Source: Syntrophus sp964555065
Lineage (GTDB): Bacteria; Desulfobacterota; Syntrophia; Syntrophales; Syntrophaceae
NCBI GenBank assembly: GCA_964555065.1
Contig: CAZKRB010000058.1
Coordinates: 1-19,950 of the forward strand
Direction: 5' to 3'
Length of the DNA stretch: 19,950 bases
Position numbers and translations under genes: made by a program. Of the stretch, positions 13,620 through 19,950 are shown piece after piece. The stretch's first letter is position 1. Each line of letters opens with the position of its first letter. The notes under the pieces are model-generated. The model did not search any database. It was not told the origin of the DNA and was given only the letters and a program-made list of their open reading frames with translations.

Positions 13620-14032
13620 AGGAAAAAACGAACAAGGTCGTCGTGCTTGCCTGCAGCGGCATCGGCAAGGTCTACGGTGCGATAGCAAGGGAAACACTTT
13701 ACGAGCTGATGGAACGGGTGAGACCGGGTGTGGTCGTGACCGCCTGCCTGCCGCTTCTGATGATTGAAGATCCGGATGCAGTAAAACTGGTTACCGACAA
13801 CCCCGTCATCACTCTGGACGGATGCCCCAAAAGCTGCTCTCTAAAGAATCTGGAAGCGCATGGGGTAAAGGCAGATCGGACCTTCCAGGCCATCAAATTC
13901 TACACGGCCCACAAGGAGCTCAAGCCGGATGGTATTGTGGATCTCGATGAAAACGGCAGAAAGCTTGCCGCCATGGCAGCGGACGAAATCGCGCACATTG
14001 TCGATGAACTGGCTGTGGGAGGTAAAGCATGA
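13616..14032 (+). CDS. DGC-motif putative zinc-binding protein, first copy
   Basis: A 138-residue protein of the DGC family, named for an Asp-Gly-Cys motif and thought to bind zinc. It has L-A-C13-S-G-I-G-K-V-Y-G, V-T-A-C44-L-P-L-L and L-D68-G-C70-P-K-S-C74 in the family order, then a helical C-terminal half. It overlaps the GcvH-like gene by ATGA and the next paralogue by ATGA, so the three are translationally coupled. The fixed linkage suggests a direct functional tie to the lipoyl carrier, perhaps as a thiol or metal transfer partner (inference). Confidence 0.87.
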   Translation: MKEKTNKVVVLACSGIGKVYGAIARETLYELMERVRPGVVVTACLPLLMIEDPDAVKLVTDNPVITLDGCPKSCSLKNLEAHGVKADRTFQAIKFYTAHKELKPDGIVDLDENGRKLAAMAADEIAHIVDELAVGGKA

Positions 14033-14454
14033 ACGGTCTCAACCTTTTGAAAATATTGAAAGTCGGCATTGTCTCGTGCAGCGGGGAAGCCATTCCCGGA
14101 GGCACGCTTTCCCGCATCGCCTGCCGCAAGGTGTTGGATGAACTTAGGCCCGGCAAGGCAGTCACCATCTGTCTGCCCCTTTTTATCGCAGGGGGCAGTG
14201 AGGAGCGTAAATTCGCCACTGATTATCCTACCATCACCGTGGACGGTTGCGAGAAACAGTGCGCACGGAAGAGTACCGAAAAGCTCTCGGGCAAGCCCGC
14301 CAGAGCGCTCTTGATCCCCGAAATCCTGAAAAAGCACGGCATTGAAGCACCGACAAGCCTTCGCAACCTAAGGTCGGAAGAAAAGGCCGCGGCTCAGGTG
14401 GTAGCCGAGGAACTCGCGCGGACGGTGGACGAAGTCCTGAATGCAAAGGAGTAA
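14029..14454 (+). CDS. DGC-motif putative zinc-binding protein, second copy
   Basis: A 141-residue paralogue of the preceding gene, clearly diverged. It has V-S-C17-S-G-E, I-C48-L-P-L-F and V-D72-G-C74-E-K-Q-C78, all four positions aligning with C13, C44, C70 and C74 of the first copy, plus an extra C32. Two coupled copies that keep the same cysteines but differ elsewhere suggest a heterodimer or sequential carriers. The product is cytoplasmic. OsmC follows after a few bases with its own ribosome site. Confidence 0.87.
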   Translation: MNGLNLLKILKVGIVSCSGEAIPGGTLSRIACRKVLDELRPGKAVTICLPLFIAGGSEERKFATDYPTITVDGCEKQCARKSTEKLSGKPARALLIPEILKKHGIEAPTSLRNLRSEEKAAAQVVAEELARTVDEVLNAKE

Positions 14455-14460
14455 ACGCAT

Positions 14461-14889
14461 ATGCCTGTATACAAGAATAAGGTGGAATGGCGAGGCGAGC
14501 ATGTGGGGTACACGTGGTGCCAGAACGGAATCGACATGAAGTTTTCTGCCCCGCCCGATCTCCACGGCCTCCCCAACGTACTGACGCCGGAAGACGCCTT
14601 TATGGCCTCAGCGAACACCTGCTATCACATGATGGTCATCTGGGCAGTCGAACGGTTCAAGATCGACCTGGTGTCCTTTGAATGCGAGGCGGAAGGGGAA
14701 GTCGAAGAGTTCATCGATAAGACCTCCTGGTTCAAGAAGGTAACACTCTATCCCAAACTTGTTGTGAGGAACAAGCCGCGGGAGGTCGTCCAGCGCGCCT
14801 TGGATCTGGCACTCAAGTACTCGACCATCAACCAGTCTTTCAAAAGCGAGGTTGTTGTTCAGCCCACTATTATCGTCGAAACGAAGTAA
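14461..14889 (+). CDS. OsmC/Ohr-family protein lacking the second catalytic Cys
   Basis: A 142-residue OsmC-like protein. Members reduce hydroperoxides with two cysteines and can use dihydrolipoyl groups as the electron donor, as known for Ohr. The first catalytic Cys is present in F-M-A-S-A-N-T-C54-Y-H-M-M. At the usual resolving-Cys place, near A-L-K-Y-S-T-I-N-Q-S-F, there is Ser-Thr instead. It also has C20 and C74, unusual positions. AAGGAG lies nine bases upstream of the ATG. Sitting beside a lipoyl carrier and lipoamide dehydrogenase, it is a plausible lipoyl-dependent partner, but the missing Cys means classic peroxidase chemistry may be altered. Confidence 0.87.
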   Translation: MPVYKNKVEWRGEHVGYTWCQNGIDMKFSAPPDLHGLPNVLTPEDAFMASANTCYHMMVIWAVERFKIDLVSFECEAEGEVEEFIDKTSWFKKVTLYPKLVVRNKPREVVQRALDLALKYSTINQSFKSEVVVQPTIIVETK

Positions 14890-14917
14890 ATGTTGATTTC
14901 GCTAAAGGAGAGATTTC

Positions 14918-15661
14918 ATGCCACACGGAGGAATTGCCGGGCAGCGAACATTATTAAATGTAAAAATAAACAATATTGAAGCACTACCAAGGCAAGCACA
15001 AGGAGAGAAGGAATTAAACCCCGTCAACATCGCAAAAGAATGTGAAAAGGCCGGTTGCAACGGCATTACGGTGCATTTGCGGGAAGATCGGCGTCATAAT
15101 CAAGACAGGGATATCTTCGCGATCAAAGAAATCGTCCAAGGGAAATTCAATCTCGAAATCGGCCTTTCAGACGAAATGATACATATCGCCGCGGAAATAA
15201 AACCGGATCAGATTACCCTTGTCTCCGAAAAGCGAGAGGAAATGATGGGTGAAGGCGGGCTTGGCGTTAAGGAGAATGCTCTGAAAATCAAGGATACCGT
15301 CAAGTTTTTTCATGACCGAAACATATCGGTATCCCTCCTGATTGAACCTGATATAGAGGCCATTGACATTGCGAAGGGCTGTGGGGCCGATTTTGTGGAG
15401 TTCCATACCGGGGCATACAGCAATATCAACGTCAAGACCGGATTTGAAAGGGAACTTGAGCGCTTATACAAAGCGGCGGATCATGCTGCAAAGGCGGGGA
15501 TAAAGGTCAGTGTCGGCCATGGTCTCCATTACGGAAATATTGAGCCTCTTTTGAATCTCAAAGGGCTGACGGAAGTCAATATCGGCCATGCCATTTTTTC
15601 CAGGGCTTCATCTGTTGGTTTAACGAGTGCTGTTTACGAGATGCTGGAAATACTCGAATAG
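14918..15661 (+). CDS. pdxJ: Divergent PdxJ-like protein (pyridoxine 5'-phosphate synthase family)
   Basis: A 247-residue TIM-barrel protein of the PdxJ family, which makes pyridoxine 5'-phosphate. It has a strong G-I-T-V-H-L-R-E-D-R-R-H segment, L-V-S-E-K-R-E-E with E-G-G-L-G-V, H-T-G-A-Y, and V-G-H-G-L-H-Y-G-N-I with the catalytic His. The N-terminal substrate motif differs from that of PdxJ as I recall it: a usual N-x-D-H-x-A-T-L-R reads K-I-N-N-I-E-A-L-P here. It may be a paralogue with a changed substrate, or simply a lineage variant. GGAG lies upstream of the ATG. PLP enzymes of the region include the SufS-like desulfurase, but the reason for its place among lipoyl genes is not clear. 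Confidence 0.88.
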   Translation: MPHGGIAGQRTLLNVKINNIEALPRQAQGEKELNPVNIAKECEKAGCNGITVHLREDRRHNQDRDIFAIKEIVQGKFNLEIGLSDEMIHIAAEIKPDQITLVSEKREEMMGEGGLGVKENALKIKDTVKFFHDRNISVSLLIEPDIEAIDIAKGCGADFVEFHTGAYSNINVKTGFERELERLYKAADHAAKAGIKVSVGHGLHYGNIEPLLNLKGLTEVNIGHAIFSRASSVGLTSAVYEMLEILE

Positions 15662-15712
15662 CAGTTCAAATCCTTAAGATACAGGAATTGCCGAAGGAGT
15701 GAGAATCACCTG

Positions 15713-17113
15713 ATGGGCGATCAATTCGACATTGCCTTTCTCGGAGGTGGGCCGGCCGGTTATCAGGGGGCTATCCGCGCGTCTCAACTCGGAGCGAAGG
15801 TAGCGGTTGTTGAGGAAAAGTTTGTGGGTGGCGTATGCCTCAACTGGGGCTGCATTCCAACTAAGGCGGTGCGGGCCTCGGCCGAAGTTGGCCGTTCGCT
15901 ACGGCGGGCACGGGAGTTTGGTTTTCAACCCGCCGAGATTGTTCCCGATATAAACGCCATTCTCGCCCGCAAGCAGCGGGTGGTGAAAGCTCTGCGGGGA
16001 AGTATCGAGCGATTGTTTCATGCCCGAAAGATCGCCTTGATCGAAGGACGGGGCGCGCTGCTGGGACCGGGAAAAATCGAGGTGCAGAAGGCCGGAGAAG
16101 CGATTCTCGTCGAGGCGGAAAAAGTGTTGATTGCCACAGGCTCCCGCCCTGTCGGACTGCCGGTTTTTCCAAAGCACCCGCGCATCTTCCTTGCCGACGA
16201 AATGCTCGATATTTCCTATCTGCCCGTACATTTGCTCGTGGTCGGCGGCGGCGCCGTCGGGGTGGAAATGGCGGCGATTTTCCGAGAGCTGGGGGCGGAA
16301 GTGACCCTGGTCGAGGCAATGGACTCCATCCTCCCCACGGACGACCGGGAAATGGCCGGTATGCTCCTCACCCTCCTGCAACGGCGCAAGGTTAAAGTTT
16401 ACCCGGGTGCAACAGTGGAATCCGTGGCGGAAAATGGCGAATGCTTCCGGGTACTCCTTTCCAACGGAATGGAAGTGACGCCGGACACCATCCTGCAGGC
16501 AGTTGGACGCCGCCCCAATACGGAAGGAATCGGCCTCGAAGCGCTGGGCATCGCCATGGATCAGGGCCGTATCCTTGCAAACCGGCACATGGAGACCAAC
16601 CTTCCGAGTCATTACGCTGCCGGCGATGTGGTCGGTGGGTGGCTGCTGGCTCATGTCGCCTTTGCCGAGGGAATCTGTGCCGCGGAGCACGCCCTAGGCA
16701 TGGAGGAGAGCTGGATGAACTATCGAGCTGTGCCCCGCTGCGTTTTCAGTATTCCCGAATACGCAGCCGTAGGATTTTCCGAAGAAGAAGCGCAGACAAA
16801 GAAGTTCCCCTTCAAAGTGGCCCGTTTCCCCTTCAAGTCCCTGGGCATGGCGCAGGCGATTGGTGAGATCGAAGGGCAGGTCAAGATCATCACGCAGGCG
16901 GAGTCGGGCCGGATTCTGGGAGCCCACATTCTCGGGCCGCACGGTGCCGATCTCATTGCCGAGCTCGCCCTGGCAATTAAGGAGGGATTGCCGGCCCGCT
17001 CCATCATGGACACGATTCACACCCATCCTACCCTTTCCGAGGCGGTTCTGGAAACAGCACAGGCACTTCACGGCCAAGCCATTCATATGCCGCCGAACGG
17101 GGGATCTTTATGA
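15713..17113 (+). CDS. lpdA: Dihydrolipoamide dehydrogenase-like flavoprotein
   Basis: A 466-residue FAD/NAD disulfide oxidoreductase. It has the FAD-binding G-G-G-P-A-G-Y, the redox pair GGVCLNWGCIPTK (C42, C47), NAD-binding V-V-G-G-G-A-V-G-V-E, Y-A-A-G-D-V-V-G and the C-terminal H-T-H-P-T-L-S-E with the catalytic His. Length is normal. In this operon it most likely oxidises or reduces the lipoyl arm of the GcvH-like carrier with NAD(H). The ATG is preceded by AAGGAG at a rather long spacing of 13 bases. It overlaps lipA by ATGA. A mercuric-reductase-like role is less likely, because the Cys-Cys C-terminal pair is absent. Confidence 0.92.
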   Translation: MGDQFDIAFLGGGPAGYQGAIRASQLGAKVAVVEEKFVGGVCLNWGCIPTKAVRASAEVGRSLRRAREFGFQPAEIVPDINAILARKQRVVKALRGSIERLFHARKIALIEGRGALLGPGKIEVQKAGEAILVEAEKVLIATGSRPVGLPVFPKHPRIFLADEMLDISYLPVHLLVVGGGAVGVEMAAIFRELGAEVTLVEAMDSILPTDDREMAGMLLTLLQRRKVKVYPGATVESVAENGECFRVLLSNGMEVTPDTILQAVGRRPNTEGIGLEALGIAMDQGRILANRHMETNLPSHYAAGDVVGGWLLAHVAFAEGICAAEHALGMEESWMNYRAVPRCVFSIPEYAAVGFSEEEAQTKKFPFKVARFPFKSLGMAQAIGEIEGQVKIITQAESGRILGAHILGPHGADLIAELALAIKEGLPARSIMDTIHTHPTLSEAVLETAQALHGQAIHMPPNGGSL

Positions 17114-17988
17114 GCGAAAGGATTCCTGCATGGCTCCGTGAGGAAGTCCGCCAGGCGAAAAGAGGACAGGGTCGGCAAAAGGTTGAGGAGACCAGCAGCC
17201 TTCTGGCACGTCTGGGATTGCCCACCGTTTGTGACAACGCCCAGTGTCCCAACCGGGGAGAATGCTTTTCCCATCACACAGCAACGTTTCTGATCTTAGG
17301 AGAAGTCTGCACCCGAGATTGCTCCTTCTGTGCGGTCAAACATGGTCGCCCGGAAGGACCTGCCGATACTGAAGAACCGGAACGTCTCGCCTCCGCCGTA
17401 TCCGAAATGGGATTGTCCCATGTGGTGATCACCTCCGTCACGCGGGATGACCTGCCCGATGGCGGCGCGGGGCATTACGCCCAAGTTGTCCAGGAGCTGC
17501 ACAAGCGTTGTCCAGGCGTTACTGTTGAAATCCTGGTGCCGGACTTTCTGGGTGCTGCGGAATCTCTTGCCACCGTCCTGGAGGCCCGCCCCGACGTCCT
17601 CGCCCACAATGTCGAGACTGCTCCCAGACTATACCGTAAGGTGCGGCGAGGCGCCGTCTATTCACGTTCCCTTACCTTGCTGGCGAAGGCAAGGTCTTGG
17701 CTGCCACGGGTTGTCGTTAAATCAGGGTTCATGCTCGGCCTGGGCGAAACTGCTGAAGAAATCGAATCCATGTTGCGGGACCTCGTTTCCGCCGGATGCG
17801 ACATGGTTACTCTCGGGCAGTATCTGTCGCCTTCGCTCACCCACGTGCCCATCCACCGCTATGTAACGCGGTATGAGTTTGACTACTGGCGCGACGCAGG
17901 GCTGCGCCTTGGTTTAAAGAGTGTAGCTTCCGGCCCGTTGGTCCGGAGTTCATACAACGCATCGTCCTTCTTTAAGGAGCTTACATGA
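17110..17988 (+). CDS. lipA: Lipoyl synthase
   Basis: A 292-residue radical-SAM enzyme that inserts two sulfurs into a protein-bound octanoyl group. It carries both clusters: the auxiliary CDNAQCPNRGEC (C41, C46, C52) and the radical-SAM CTRDCSFC (C67, C71, C74), plus T-S-V-T-R-D-D-L, H-N-V-E-T, and the terminal V-R-S-S-Y-N-A with the conserved Ser ligand. All expected residues are present, so it should be active. It overlaps lpdA upstream and the octanoyltransferase downstream by ATGA, which makes a tightly coupled trio. Its presence here gives the GcvH-like carrier a dedicated lipoylation route. Confidence 0.95.
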   Translation: MSERIPAWLREEVRQAKRGQGRQKVEETSSLLARLGLPTVCDNAQCPNRGECFSHHTATFLILGEVCTRDCSFCAVKHGRPEGPADTEEPERLASAVSEMGLSHVVITSVTRDDLPDGGAGHYAQVVQELHKRCPGVTVEILVPDFLGAAESLATVLEARPDVLAHNVETAPRLYRKVRRGAVYSRSLTLLAKARSWLPRVVVKSGFMLGLGETAEEIESMLRDLVSAGCDMVTLGQYLSPSLTHVPIHRYVTRYEFDYWRDAGLRLGLKSVASGPLVRSSYNASSFFKELT

Positions 17989-18782
17989 CCCCGTGGCGGC
18001 TTCTGGATACGGGCGACCTGTCCGCCTCGTTCAACATGGCCATCGACGAGGCCCTGCTTCGGTTGCATGTGCCGGGAGAATCGCGACCGACACTGCGCTT
18101 CTATCGATGGAGCCCTGCCGCCGTTTCGCTGGGCTATTTCCAGAAGCGTCATGCGATCGACCTCTACGCGTGCCGGAAACTCGGCCTCGAGGTCGTGCGC
18201 AGGACAACAGGGGGGCGGGCGGTATTGCACCAAAACGATCTCACCTACAGTGTGGTTGCCGATTCGGGGCAGGGCATCCCCTCGTCCCTCGATGCCGCAT
18301 ATCGCCTGCTCTGCAAAGGGCTGCTGGCGGGGTTTCGCCGGTTGGGTTTTGAAGCGGAGATCGGGAGAGAGGAGACGGCATCACCTCCGTCAGACATCTG
18401 TTTTGTACATGCGGCCATCGCGGATATCGTCTACCAAGGAAGGAAGTTCGTGGGAAGCGCCCAGACTTGGCAAGGTGCATCCCTGCTGCAGCACGGCTCC
18501 ATCGTTCTGGAGCCGCAGGAGGAGACATGGTCTGTGATCATCAAAACAGATTCGCAGGATGCTCTTCGCGCTCAGATCAAATCGCGTATTACTTCACTCC
18601 GTGAGATTCTTGGGCGAGGAACTGATCTCGGCGAGCTCAAAGGGGCAATCATGGCTGGACTGACCGAGGTGCTCCATGTGGAGTTCGAGACCGACGAGCT
18701 GAGTACGCAGGAGTGGGCGCTCGCTATAGAAATTGCTTCCAGTCGATCAAGACGACGAGAAGCACTGTTGACCGCGGATTAA
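17985..18782 (+). CDS. lipM: LipM-type octanoyltransferase (LplA/LipB superfamily)
   Basis: A 265-residue protein of the biotin/lipoate transferase fold. The motif R-R-T-T-G-G-R-A-V-L-H-Q-N-D-L-T-Y-S is closer to the LipM octanoyltransferase of Bacillus than to lipoate ligase. D-I-C139-F-V-H-A provides a Cys where LipM has its acyl-thioester Cys. The lysine segment G-R-K-F-V-G-S-A-Q and the L-Q-H-G-S-I-V-L-E strand are present. It would move octanoyl from acyl carrier protein to the carrier lysine for LipA to sulfurate. A lipoate ligase assignment is the main alternative. It overlaps lipA by ATGA. Confidence 0.88.
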   Translation: MTPWRLLDTGDLSASFNMAIDEALLRLHVPGESRPTLRFYRWSPAAVSLGYFQKRHAIDLYACRKLGLEVVRRTTGGRAVLHQNDLTYSVVADSGQGIPSSLDAAYRLLCKGLLAGFRRLGFEAEIGREETASPPSDICFVHAAIADIVYQGRKFVGSAQTWQGASLLQHGSIVLEPQEETWSVIIKTDSQDALRAQIKSRITSLREILGRGTDLGELKGAIMAGLTEVLHVEFETDELSTQEWALAIEIASSRSRRREALLTAD

Positions 18783-18795
18783 CCAGGGTAAAGTC

Positions 18796-19119
18796 ATGAT
18801 CGAAGTTACACAAAAAGCGGCGGATGCGATTAAGGAATATCTGAGGGATCGAAAAGGGACCGTCACGGTCCGAATCATTTCACAGAGGAGTTGTTGAGGG
18901 ACTTCTCTGGCGATGACTCTGGATGAGCCAAAACGAAGCGATATGGTTTTTACGGAACAGAGCCTCATCTTTGCGATCGACCAGGATCTTCTGGAAAAAG
19001 TGAAGCCGATGCGGATCGATTTCGTTGAAGCCGGAGGACAATCGGGATTTCTTTTGACCCCCAGGGACGAGTTTCCTTCTCTGTCTGTCCTTCGGGATTT
19101 CAATGGATCTCCGAAATGA
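18796..19119 (+). CDS. HesB/IscA-like protein with in-frame UGA (possible selenoprotein)
   Basis: Read through one UGA at 18895-18897, the frame gives a 107-residue HesB-like protein: M-I-E-V-T-Q-K-A-A, then R-S-C33-U34-G-T-S-L-A-M-T-L-D-E-P-K, then L-I-F-A-I-D-Q-D-L-L-E-K-V-K-P-M-R-I-D-F-V-E and G-Q-S-G-F. The UGA falls in the conserved Cys/G-P loop, where HesB-like selenoproteins are known to carry Sec. The frame remains family-like for 73 codons after it. Unlike the minus-strand candidates, no hairpin with a G-U loop is evident in the next 40 bases; the best is TGGC/GCCA around a 15-base loop. The Cys-rich C-terminal tail that I recall from relatives is absent. A nonsense-mutated pseudogene is therefore the alternative. 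AGGG lies upstream of the ATG. Confidence 0.62.
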
Positions 19120-19324
19120 ACGGTCAGAACTGCACCCGGATCTTTATCGCGAGGTAAAAGCCAAACTTCTGGTTGTCCGCAGGGATCCACCGGCAAAGGG
19201 ACGGGGGCGCTCTGGGTCAGGTCATCTTGATTCCCTGGAAATCAGCGAAAATAGAGGCTGAAACAGTTACGGCATTTCAAGGTAAAATTTTCAAAACCAA
19301 GAGATTGGGCGAGGTGCCGTCACA
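19120..19324. other. Gap between the HesB-like and mrp genes
   Basis: No gene can be supported. A 52-codon plus-strand frame starts inside the HesB-like gene (ATG 19103) and ends at 19261. A second open frame, without a start, ends at the TGA that overlaps the mrp ATG. Neither resembles a known protein. They may be pieces of one frameshifted small gene, or chance. Confidence 0.3.
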
Positions 19325-19842
19325 ATGATCGATGAACGGAAGATTCGCGAGGCGCTCAAAGTCGTCCTTGACCCTGAACTGAAACGGAGCCTCCTGGAGC
19401 TGGGAATGGTTCGGGAAATCTGCGTGGTAAAGGGTCAGGTCAGTCTGACCCTGGCCCTCACCACCACGAAGCGCCCTAAAAAGGAGCCCATCGTCGCGGA
19501 GATCGAACGCGTGCTCGGTGACCTTCCGGACGTCGCCGGAGTGGATGTCAAGCTGACGACATTGACCTGTTCAGGAAATTCGGGATGGCAATCATCGGCC
19601 TGGTGGAGAACATGTCTTATTTCCTCGACGCATCCGGAAGACCCGTTGCTATTTTTGGCCAGGGCGGCGGTGAAAAATTAAGTCAAGAATTCAGGCTGCC
19701 GTTACTGGAAAAAATTTCCATTGATCTGGTTATCGGGAAAAGCGGCGACTCCGGCGTTCCCTTCATGATTTCATCCCCTGATTCGGATGCCGGCCGCATC
19801 TTCCAAGACATAGCGGAGAAAGTTCTTTCTGTCACGCAATGA
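19325..19842 (+). pseudogene. mrp: mrp/apbC with internal deletion
   Basis: The locus keeps both ends of an Mrp/ApbC-type Fe-S carrier ATPase but not its middle. The first 80 codons are the N-terminal MIP18/DUF59-like domain (REALKVVLDPELKRSLLELG, then V-A-G-V-D-V-K-L-T-T-L-T). At about 19561-19572 the frame shifts and the sequence jumps to the C-terminal part: D-L-F-R-K-F-G-M-A-I-I-G-L-V-E-N-M-S-Y-F, I-F-G-Q-G-G-G-E and P-L-L-E-K-I-S-I-D. Walker A (G-K-G-G-V-G-K-S) and the nucleotide core, some 160-180 residues, are missing. No ATPase can be made. Either the gene is dead or this is an assembly collapse. A stand-alone DUF59-like product is conceivable. Confidence 0.85.
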
Positions 19843-19950
19843 CTTTGGCAGACTGACGATTCCTCTACAAAGTGCTCGTCATTATTAATTCAATACAGCA
19901 ATGTCCGGTTAGAATTTTGCGTAAGCGGTTGAGAATTTTTGTCGTCTTCG
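19843..19950. other. Gene-free end of the window
   Basis: About 108 bases after the mrp remnant. The stretch is AT-rich in part and holds no open frame of note and no clear terminator hairpin. Confidence 0.4.

Noticed and set aside
9479..15713. GTGAGAATCA(T/C)CTGA occurs before acr3 (9479-9493) and before lpdA (15699-15713), 14 of 15 bases alike.
   Set aside because: It is short, not palindromic and differently placed relative to each start; two copies may be chance or ribosome-site context. No basis to call an operator.
15713..17113. Mercuric reductase as the identity of the flavoprotein.
   Set aside because: The redox pair is of the lipoamide dehydrogenase type and the C-terminal vicinal Cys pair of mercuric reductase is missing; the lipoyl genes alongside agree with LpdA.

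Overview
The window reads as a piece of an anaerobic deltaproteobacterial (Desulfobacterota) chromosome, perhaps Syntrophus/Smithella-like. This is inferred from protein resemblance, the mix of redox and thiol genes, and several in-frame UGA codons that look like selenocysteine. No rRNA, tRNA, CRISPR array or complete insertion sequence was seen.

Layout. (1) 1-2504 is a decayed accessory stretch. It holds a terminator, one intact gene for an exported FmdE-family protein, a 17-residue CsbD tail, a truncated nuclease, and two copies of a 68-bp direct repeat flanking the FmdE gene. (2) 2505-8869, minus strand, is one likely operon. In transcription order it encodes a MarR regulator, an ArsP-type permease with four Cys-Cys pairs, a MoaD/ThiS-like protein, a C_GCAxxG_C_C protein, a SufS-like cysteine desulfurase, two tandem IscU/NifU-like proteins, a DUF2703 protein and three consecutive probable selenoproteins. 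These three are a small protein with tandem Sec-Sec after a Cys, an AhpD-like protein with CxxU, and a second MoaD-like protein whose two in-frame UGAs are followed by a Gly-Gly terminus. Each has a hairpin 17-21 nt after its UGA with G and U at loop positions 2 and 3. Two copies of GTTGAC-N3-GTCAAC, one upstream of marR and one between marR and the permease gene, are probable MarR operators. (3) 9001-19842, plus strand and divergent, starts as an arsenic operon (arsR, acr3, second permease, CxxC mini-thioredoxin, tandem Usp). It continues into a lipoyl module: a GcvH-like lipoyl carrier, two DGC-motif proteins, OsmC, a divergent PdxJ, lipoamide dehydrogenase, lipoyl synthase and a LipM-type octanoyltransferase. 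A HesB-like gene with an in-frame UGA and an mrp gene with its ATPase core deleted follow.

How it may fit together (inference). Both divergent units are rich in vicinal thiols or selenols and sit around arsenite export. Trivalent arsenic binds dihydrolipoyl groups and paired thiols tightly. The window may therefore encode an arsenic or soft-metalloid handling system that joins Acr3/ArsP export with a dedicated, self-lipoylating carrier and a Sec-rich sulfur/selenium-transfer operon. The most notable observations are the two tandem-UGA genes, the shared SECIS-like hairpins and the lipoyl kit inside an acr3 operon.
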